This document shows positions 6,720-11,808 of a DNA stretch of 11,808 nucleotides, one piece after another; within the stretch, counting starts at the first letter, position 1; each line of letters begins with the position of its first letter. The DNA is from JBGPBY01 sp041481485 (GTDB taxonomy: Bacteria > Acidobacteriota > Terriglobia > 20CM-2-55-15): NCBI GenBank assembly GCA_041481485.1, contig JBGPBY010000203.1, positions 1-11,808 on the forward strand, written 5' to 3'. The notes beneath the pieces are model-generated. The model made no database searches. It was not told the origin of the DNA and saw only the letters and a program-made list of their open reading frames with translations. The translations under genes were made by a program, and so were the position numbers.

Positions 6720-7580
6720 CTACGGCCGGGAAAACAAAGAGGAATCGAAGACATTCAGGTCGACCGTACGGCTGGCCGGCAAGCCAAATAGATTACCGTC
6801 CAAATGGTACTGGCGGGCGGATCGCTGCAGCCAAAATCCATAGGGCTGAAATTCCTGCAGTTCCGGGTCGCCCGTCTCGACGTCCCACAGGGGAACCGGT
6901 TCTTTGGAATCCAGGATCACTTGGGAAAGCTGCCGGCACGCCGTTCCCGGATCATTCATCTGGCAGCCGGTGATGTCGTCCCAGTGTCCCCTGGCATTTC
7001 GAGTGTAGATGATGGGTCGGATTCGGGCTTTGCGGACTTCATCGATCGCGTCCAGGATGCGCTGGCGGCGGGTTCGCTGGGCAATATCGTTCGAAGCGAT
7101 GCTTTCCCTGGTAAACCATTCCACGTCAATGGCCAGGAAAGCGATGTTCTTCAGTTCCGAACCCAGGGCGGCCATTCCCTGGCGCACCTGCCAGCGAGAA
7201 CCGGGTTGAGCCTGCCGGATGAGGGTACCGGCACAGGAGCCGTTCCCGTTGCGGACCGGTTTCGCAAACGTGGGACAGACCTTGTCGTCGTAATTGAGCA
7301 GGACATATGCACCGGACTTCATCTCGCCGGCCGATCGTGCAGCCTCAAGTTGCGAAACCGCGAACTCGTTCCGGCTGCGGCCTCCCCAGGCCTGGGCAAT
7401 CACGTAATGAACGCCGGAATCTTTCATCTTGATCCAGACGTTTTCCGAAATCGGGCCGGTGTAGAAATCAACATCGACGGCAATCCCATTGACCGGGGTG
7501 GTCAGGCTCGCTTCAAACTTGAGGGCGCAGCAAGCCGTAAGGATTAGCGCTGCCGCGATGCGTTTGATCATTAGGGCCAT
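6720..7580 (-). CDS. Glycoside hydrolase family 25-like (lysozyme-fold) secreted protein, possible lipoprotein
   Basis: The 286-residue product resembles GH25 muramidase-type TIM barrels. After the signal region it has 'NGIAVDVDFYTGPISENVW', the usual position of the first GH25 strand, then 'VHYVIAQAWGG', 'GAYVLLNY', an acidic pair in 'LAIDVEWF' (Asp152, Glu154) in the place of the family D-x-E active site, 'RPIIYTRNARGHW', and a C-terminal 'VDLNVFDSSLF'. GH25 enzymes cleave the MurNAc-GlcNAc bond of peptidoglycan; activity here is inferred. The N-terminus (IKRIAAALILTAC) contains a possible lipobox LTAC with Cys17, so the protein may be lipid-anchored. I chose the ATG at 7580; 7571 is an alternative, and a GTG at 7676 would place a non-signal-like extension in front. 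It lies 50 bases upstream of the NodB-caspase gene on the same strand and the two may form an operon. Confidence 0.75.
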   Translation of the reverse strand: MALMIKRIAAALILTACCALKFEASLTTPVNGIAVDVDFYTGPISENVWIKMKDSGVHYVIAQAWGGRSRNEFAVSQLEAARSAGEMKSGAYVLLNYDDKVCPTFAKPVRNGNGSCAGTLIRQAQPGSRWQVRQGMAALGSELKNIAFLAIDVEWFTRESIASNDIAQRTRRQRILDAIDEVRKARIRPIIYTRNARGHWDDITGCQMNDPGTACRQLSQVILDSKEPVPLWDVETGDPELQEFQPYGFWLQRSARQYHLDGNLFGLPASRTVDLNVFDSSLFSRP

Positions 7581-7690
7581 TGTAATCCAAGGCGAAAAAA
7601 TTGGCGTCAACAAGATAAGAGTGCCCGGGGAAGGGACGCATTCACAACATTGCCGATTTCCGACAATCCGGGCCACGTGGATTTTCCAGC

Positions 7691-7732
7691 CCGGCGATGA
7701 GATTGGGGGGTAGGAGGGGGGTCATCGCCAGG
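7691..7732. promoter_or_regulatory. Hairpin with G/C-homopolymer loop between two minus-strand genes
   Basis: The arms CCGGCGATGA (7691-7700) and TCATCGCC-A-GG (7722-7732) form a ten-pair stem with one bulged A. The 21-base loop has two runs of six G (plus strand) separated by TAGGA, so the minus-strand transcript carries a C-rich loop. It begins 32 bases after the stop of the 129-residue gene. No T-run follows in the minus direction, so intrinsic termination is doubtful. The plus strand could form a quadruplex. The rest of the 184-base gap (7581-7764) shows no gene; it also holds an isolated CCACGTGG palindrome at 7673-7680. Confidence 0.5.
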
Positions 7733-7764
7733 CCGGTCATGACGGTGTGGTGCGGTTCACTCCG

Positions 7765-8154
7765 TCACTGCTTTGAGGGACTGTTGTAGATGAATTCGTG
7801 TCCCAGTATTCCCGAGTCAATGAACCAGGCCTTTAAAACTTTGGGGTTATCTGCATTGTTGGAATCGAATTCAAATTCCTGACGAGGTTCGAATTCCCGC
7901 TGTTCGGCAGAGTTGGTCAGGAGTGTCGCGATGAGGCGCGTCTGATACTTGTCCCAGACCTGCACAATCGACGGACCGGACTGAGTAAACGCATAGGTTC
8001 CTGCGGGCAGGACCCTGCCTGGAATCTCAATAGGCTGGTCAAATGTCACCAATGTCCCTATCTCGAGCCCAGCTGCCCGAACCGGTTGATCCGCAAAAAT
8101 CATCGCAGCTGCCATTAATATGGTTGCCGCTACGCCGATTCTTAAAACGCCCAT
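7765..8154 (-). CDS. Small secreted protein of unknown function, acidobacterial type
   Basis: The 129-residue product has a Sec-type signal (residues 1 to about 27; hydrophobic ATILMAAAMIFA, then PVRA-A) and a predicted beta-rich mature part: 'VTFDQPIEIPGRVLPAGTYAF', 'SIVQVWDKYQTRLIATLLT', 'LKAWFIDSGILGHEFIY'. I associate this pattern (a 'PIEIPG.VLPAGTY' strand pair, a short Asp-rich middle, and a C-terminal 'KAWF...G.EFIY') with a family of uncharacterised secreted proteins common in Acidobacteriota; no function is known to me. I chose the ATG at 8154 because GGGAG lies eight bases upstream and it starts the signal peptide; an upstream in-frame ATG at 8379 would run through the promoter region and into the divergent receptor gene. 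It is divergent from that receptor gene, with 184 bases between them. Confidence 0.82.
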   Translation of the reverse strand: MGVLRIGVAATILMAAAMIFADQPVRAAGLEIGTLVTFDQPIEIPGRVLPAGTYAFTQSGPSIVQVWDKYQTRLIATLLTNSAEQREFEPRQEFEFDSNNADNPKVLKAWFIDSGILGHEFIYNSPSKQ

Positions 8155-8202
8155 TGGTTTGTCTCCCTTCAATGTTTTGACACTGATGGGTTTGACGAGT
8201 AG

Positions 8203-8232
8203 ATTATGGGAGCAATTGTAAATAGTCGTTAA
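8203..8232 (-). promoter_or_regulatory. Candidate promoter of the 129-residue secreted protein gene
   Basis: On the minus strand TTAACG (8232-8227) and CATAAT (8208-8203) are 18 bases apart and match four and five of six consensus positions. A start near 8196 would leave a leader of about 40 bases with the GGGAG site. By-eye match only. Confidence 0.45.
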
Positions 8233-8280
8233 GGACTGCCCGGGCCGGATGGTTGACCGCGGTTCCCCCCACAGCTGGTG

Positions 8281-8310
8281 TTGCTTACGTTCGAACCTTT
8301 CCGATACACT
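8281..8310 (+). promoter_or_regulatory. Candidate promoter of the TonB-dependent receptor gene
   Basis: TTGCTT (8281-8286) and TACACT (8305-8310) are 18 bases apart and each matches four of six consensus positions. The spacer holds a GTTCGAAC palindrome (8289-8296), and ACCGCGGT (8256-8263) lies just upstream; either could be a regulator site. The leader would be about 22 bases, ending with an AGGAG ribosome site. By-eye match only. Confidence 0.35.
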
Positions 8311-8338
8311 CCCGCGCTGTACACAGTAGGAGACAAAT

Positions 8339-11300
8339 ATGAGGATAAAGGGACTACGAGGATGGATCAGAATCGCCATTGCGGCCTTTGTGATCGCTTC
8401 AATCTGCGAATGCGCATTGGCTCAGGTGGACGCCACCATTTCGGGACGGGTCCAGGATCCATCAGCCGCTTCGGTTGGGGGGGCAACCGTGGCAGTCAAG
8501 AATGTCGAAACCGGAACTACTCGCTCTGTCCCTACCGATGAGACCGGGACCTACCGGGTCCTTTCATTGCCGGTCGGCACCTACGAGGTACGAGTCGAAA
8601 AATCGGGCTTCCGTACGGAAGTGCGAACGGGAATCCGTCTGGTTGTGGGTCAGGAAGCCGTCGTGAACCTCAAGCTGGAAGTCGGACAAGCCAGTCAGGA
8701 AGTAACCGTTGCGGCAGACTCTTCGCTGGTCGATACGACAACCGCAAGCGTCTCCGGATTTGTCGGTGAAAAACAAATCAAGGAATTGCCGCTGAATGGA
8801 CGCAGCTTCGATAACCTGATCACGCTGAATCCGGGATCCATCAATTACACGTACAAGAGTCCCGGCACCGTAACCAGTCAGGGCAACACATTCTCGGTTG
8901 CTGGCCGGCGGCCGCTGGACAATATCTTTCTTCTGAACGGTGTGGAATACACTGGGTCGAGTCAGCTTTCAGTTACGCCGGGAGGCGTCAGCGGAAATCT
9001 GCTGGGAATCGATGCGGTTCGGGAATTCAATGTCCTGTCCGGCTCGTACTCTTCGGAATATGGCAAGCGGGCAGGTGCTCAAGTCACGGCCGTCACTCAG
9101 TCCGGTACCAACCAAATTCATGGCTCGATCTTCGAGTTTCTGCGCAACAGTGCACTCGATGCGCGAACCATCTTCGATATCAATCCGGATCCAACTCAAG
9201 AAAGCCAGCCGGCCCCATTTCGGCGGAACCAGTTCGGAGCCAGCGCCGGCGGGCCCATAAAGAAAGACAAGCTGTTTATCTTCGGGAACTACGAGGGATT
9301 CCGGCATCGATTGGCCATCACGAACCCGGCTGTTGTCCCCAATCAGCAGGTGCGCTCGGGACTGATCCCCAACTCCGCGACAGGCGTATATGCGGCCCCG
9401 GCCAATGCGAAGCCGGAAATGCTGCAGTACTTCAATCTGTGGCCCACTCCGAATGGTCCGGAAATCATGGTGCCGTCGTCGGCGCCGCCGACAGGCTGCG
9501 CCAGCCCTTGCCTGGTGCCGAGCGGCAGCGCATTCTCGTACAACAGTCCCAAACAGGAGATTAACGAAAACTTCGCAACTGCAAAGCTAGACTACAACCT
9601 GCGAAAAAATGATTCCGTTTCGATGTCTTACACCATGGATCGCGGCACCAATCTGTCGCCGTTGGCCGATCCGCTTTTCGGAAATTTCATCGCATTGCGA
9701 GCGCATGTCGCGAGCATTCATGAAACTCACATTTTCTCGCCAAACATTCTGAATTCGTTCACCGCCGGCTTTTCTCGGGCGGGATTTCGTCTGGATCCCT
9801 TTTCATTCGTGAATTTTCCGTCCACCCTCTCCTTTGTGACCGGGCAGGGCCCCGGGGGAATCGTGATTGGCGGAACCAATTCGACGACGGCTGCAGCTGC
9901 AATCACTTCTGCCGGCCCCAACAATGCGGCAGGAGCGGTGAATCACCGCAACCTTTTTACGTATACCGACAGCGTCCGCATCAGCAAAAGCAACCACCAG
10001 TTTAATTTCGGCGTCTGGTTTCAACGATTGCAGGACAACGAAAATACGGCGTCTCGCCGGACTGGCGTCGCAACTTTTGCAAGCCTGACGACATTTCTGC
10101 AGGGAAATGTCACCAATTTTCAAGTCGTGCCGAATCCCACGGAACTGGGTTTCCGTAGTTTGTTTGGCGCATGGTATGCCGAAGATTCGATCAAGCTGCG
10201 AAGGAATCTCACAGTTCGCGTCGGCATCCGGCATGAGTTTACCAACGGCTGGAATGAAGAGTATGGCAGAGCTGCAAACTACGTGTTCGATTCCAATGGC
10301 GTGCTGATAACGGATCCTAAAATCGGAAAATCGGTTTTCAGCGAAAACAACGCAACTTCATTGTTTGCTCCACGAATCGCTCTCGCGTGGGATCCATTTG
10401 GAACCGGTAAGACTGCTGTCCGCGCGGGATACGGAGTCTACTACTCGCTGATCGACAATCTGTCATTCTTGTTGAACTCGTTGCCGCCCTACAATGGATC
10501 GATCACCTTCACGGGCGCGCTATCGAGTTTTCTGCCCATCAGTTCGGGTGTGCAGCCGCCTGTGGCCTGCGGGCCAGGCGTTCCCACACCGTGCAGCACG
10601 TTTGCGCCTCAAGGCATTGAAGCGGCCGCAAAGACTCCGACGGTCAACGAATGGAACCTGACCGTCGAACGGCAAATCAGTTCAAATATGTCAGTACGCA
10701 TTGGCTATGTCGGATCATTTGGCTATCACGGTCTGCTGAGTGTCGATCCCAATACGATTCCTGCTCAGATATGTACGGACTCTGCGGGATGTGCGGTCGA
10801 CACAGGGTCGACCAAAGTACCCCAGGGCGCCCAGTACATTCCGCTTGTGACGCAACTTCCGTCTCCCGCGAATTCAACGCGGCCGAATCCGTATCTCGGT
10901 GCGGGTTTCTTCTGGTTGACCAGCGGCAACAGCAGCTACAACGGTCTGCAAATTGAAGCGACGCGCCGTCTCAGCAAAGGCCTGCAATTCCGCGGCAATT
11001 ACACGTGGTCGAAGAATCTCGACATGAACTCCGCGCTCACGATAGCTCAGGCGCAGAATCAGCCGCAAATGGTCATGGACCGCAACGACCTTCGCCGCGA
11101 CTGGGGTCCGTCGGCCCTGAATCCAACGCATCAGGCCAGCATTTCGGGACACTACGATCTGCCTTTTGGCGCCGGCAATGCTACGGGATTGCGCAAACTC
11201 ATTTCCGGCTGGCAATTGAACGGAATCACCACGTTATTGAGCGGATTCCCATTCACACCGCTGATAGGCGCGAATCGGTCCGGTGACCAGAACACCCGAA

Positions 11301-11668
11301 ATCCGGATCGCCCGTCCATCAATCCGTCGTTTAGCGGGCCGGTCCTCCTCAAGACCCAGAAGCAGTGGTTTGATCCACAAGCATTCGTGATGCCGACTGT
11401 TCGCACGTGGGGAGAAATCGGAAGAGGAACCTTGCGAGGACCAGGCCTCCAGACTGTGGATCTTTCGTTGATGAAAAACACATTCGTCAACGAGCGCGTG
11501 AATCTGCAATTCCGGGCCGAGTTCTTCAATGCGTTGAATCACACGAACCTCGGCCCGCCGAATTCCATTGTGTTTTCTGGAAACGCGATCAGTCCGTCGG
11601 CCGGATTGATCTCGACGTTAGCGACGGACTCCAGAAGAATTCAGTTTGGATTGAAGATCATCTATTGA
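8339..11668 (+). CDS. Oar-like TonB-dependent outer-membrane receptor with carboxypeptidase-regulatory-like domain
   Basis: This 1109-residue protein is a large outer-membrane beta-barrel of the type greatly expanded in Acidobacteriota. It has a signal peptide ending near CALA-Q (residue 28/29), a carboxypeptidase-regulatory-like beta-sandwich (about 30-115; 'ATISGRVQDPSAASVGGATVAV', 'PVGTYEVRVEKSGF'), a plug domain (about 130-260; 'IKELPLNGRSFDNLITLNPG', 'REFNVLSGSYSSEYGKRAGAQV') and a long barrel beginning around 'FEFLRNSALDAR' and 'LFIFGNYEGFR'. It ends with 'RIQFGLKIIY', an aromatic C-terminal strand suited to BAM insertion. Family members are presumed to import or bind large carbohydrate or peptide ligands using TonB; no substrate can be told from sequence. 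The ATG has AGGAG six to seven bases upstream. The next gene starts one base after its stop. Confidence 0.94.
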   Translation: MRIKGLRGWIRIAIAAFVIASICECALAQVDATISGRVQDPSAASVGGATVAVKNVETGTTRSVPTDETGTYRVLSLPVGTYEVRVEKSGFRTEVRTGIRLVVGQEAVVNLKLEVGQASQEVTVAADSSLVDTTTASVSGFVGEKQIKELPLNGRSFDNLITLNPGSINYTYKSPGTVTSQGNTFSVAGRRPLDNIFLLNGVEYTGSSQLSVTPGGVSGNLLGIDAVREFNVLSGSYSSEYGKRAGAQVTAVTQSGTNQIHGSIFEFLRNSALDARTIFDINPDPTQESQPAPFRRNQFGASAGGPIKKDKLFIFGNYEGFRHRLAITNPAVVPNQQVRSGLIPNSATGVYAAPANAKPEMLQYFNLWPTPNGPEIMVPSSAPPTGCASPCLVPSGSAFSYNSPKQEINENFATAKLDYNLRKNDSVSMSYTMDRGTNLSPLADPLFGNFIALRAHVASIHETHIFSPNILNSFTAGFSRAGFRLDPFSFVNFPSTLSFVTGQGPGGIVIGGTNSTTAAAAITSAGPNNAAGAVNHRNLFTYTDSVRISKSNHQFNFGVWFQRLQDNENTASRRTGVATFASLTTFLQGNVTNFQVVPNPTELGFRSLFGAWYAEDSIKLRRNLTVRVGIRHEFTNGWNEEYGRAANYVFDSNGVLITDPKIGKSVFSENNATSLFAPRIALAWDPFGTGKTAVRAGYGVYYSLIDNLSFLLNSLPPYNGSITFTGALSSFLPISSGVQPPVACGPGVPTPCSTFAPQGIEAAAKTPTVNEWNLTVERQISSNMSVRIGYVGSFGYHGLLSVDPNTIPAQICTDSAGCAVDTGSTKVPQGAQYIPLVTQLPSPANSTRPNPYLGAGFFWLTSGNSSYNGLQIEATRRLSKGLQFRGNYTWSKNLDMNSALTIAQAQNQPQMVMDRNDLRRDWGPSALNPTHQASISGHYDLPFGAGNATGLRKLISGWQLNGITTLLSGFPFTPLIGANRSGDQNTRNPDRPSINPSFSGPVLLKTQKQWFDPQAFVMPTVRTWGEIGRGTLRGPGLQTVDLSLMKNTFVNERVNLQFRAEFFNALNHTNLGPPNSIVFSGNAISPSAGLISTLATDSRRIQFGLKIIY

Positions 11669-11669
11669 T

Positions 11670-11808
11670 GTGAATTCCTATCGCGAAGAACTGACGTTCG
11701 AGACGAAGACCCGGCGGGCCTACATCAACATCACTCCTCAGGTGGAAGCCGCACTGAAAAAGAGCGGAATCCAGGAAGGCCTTTGCCTCGTCAATCCGAT
11801 GCACATCA
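11670..11808 (+). CDS. YjbQ/UPF0047 family protein (partial, N-terminus only)
   Basis: Forty-six residues are visible before the window ends. From the GTG at 11670 the frame reads MNSYREELTFETKTRRAY, then INITPQVEAALKKSGI and QEGLCLVNPMHI, which is the N-terminal pattern of the YjbQ/UPF0047 family, small proteins of about 130-140 residues. Some members have been reported to have thiamine-phosphate synthase activity in E. coli; the true role of the family is uncertain. The catalytic-type His/Glu residues of the family lie mostly beyond the edge. GTG is chosen because no ATG is available at the right place, and an ATG two bases earlier is followed at once by a stop. The start is one base after the receptor stop, so initiation is probably coupled to termination of the receptor gene. 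Confidence 0.85.
   Translation, partial: MNSYREELTFETKTRRAYINITPQVEAALKKSGIQEGLCLVNPMHI

Noticed and set aside
6804..7547. Plus-strand open frame of 247 codons opposite the GH25-like gene
   Set aside because: No ribosome site or family resemblance; the minus strand has the signal peptide and GH25-like motifs.
7582..7610. TTGACG-17-GATTAC as promoter of the GH25-like gene
   Set aside because: The implied transcription start would lie at or inside the chosen start codon, and the -10 matches only three positions.
1..11808. CRISPR array, tRNA, rRNA, insertion sequence or integrase
   Set aside because: No regularly spaced repeats, cloverleaf-like sequence, ribosomal RNA motifs or transposase-like frame was seen on either strand.

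Overview
The window looks like a chromosomal segment of a member of the Acidobacteriota (Solibacter/Bryobacter-like), probably environmental. This rests on the 1109-residue Oar-type TonB-dependent receptor with an N-terminal carboxypeptidase-regulatory-like domain and the 'ELPLNGRSFDNL' plug motif, on a small secreted protein of a kind I associate with that phylum, and on moderately high GC. The taxon is an inference. No tRNA, rRNA, CRISPR array or insertion sequence was seen, and coding density is high.

Region 1 (1-3829, all minus strand) is a compact pyrroloquinoline quinone (PQQ) operon in the order pqqA-pqqB-pqqC-pqqD-pqqE-ABC ATPase, read from right to left. pqqA is a 23-codon gene at 3758-3829 with the cross-linked Glu and Tyr of the precursor peptide. 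PqqE (radical SAM) with PqqD joins Glu15 and Tyr19 of PqqA, PqqB and PqqC complete the cofactor, and the ABC ATPase (cut by the window edge) probably energises an associated exporter. A hairpin lies between pqqA and pqqB, and three dyad elements sit upstream of pqqA. No PqqF-type protease is in the window.

Region 2 (3961-7580, minus strand) holds two envelope-type genes. One is a GH25-like lysozyme-fold protein with a possible lipobox. Fifty bases downstream is a 902-residue protein joining a membrane anchor, a helical region, a complete NodB polysaccharide deacetylase domain, a complete caspase-like (C14) domain with an EF-hand-like loop, a coiled coil and three TPR repeats. This fusion is the most unusual object here: a carbohydrate-modifying enzyme and a cysteine protease on one chain.

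Region 3 (7581-8338) contains a 129-residue secreted protein on the minus strand, a G/C-rich-loop hairpin downstream of it, and a divergent promoter region shared with the plus-strand receptor.

Region 4 (8339-11808, plus strand) is the TonB-dependent receptor followed one base later by the start of a YjbQ/UPF0047 gene that runs off the right edge.
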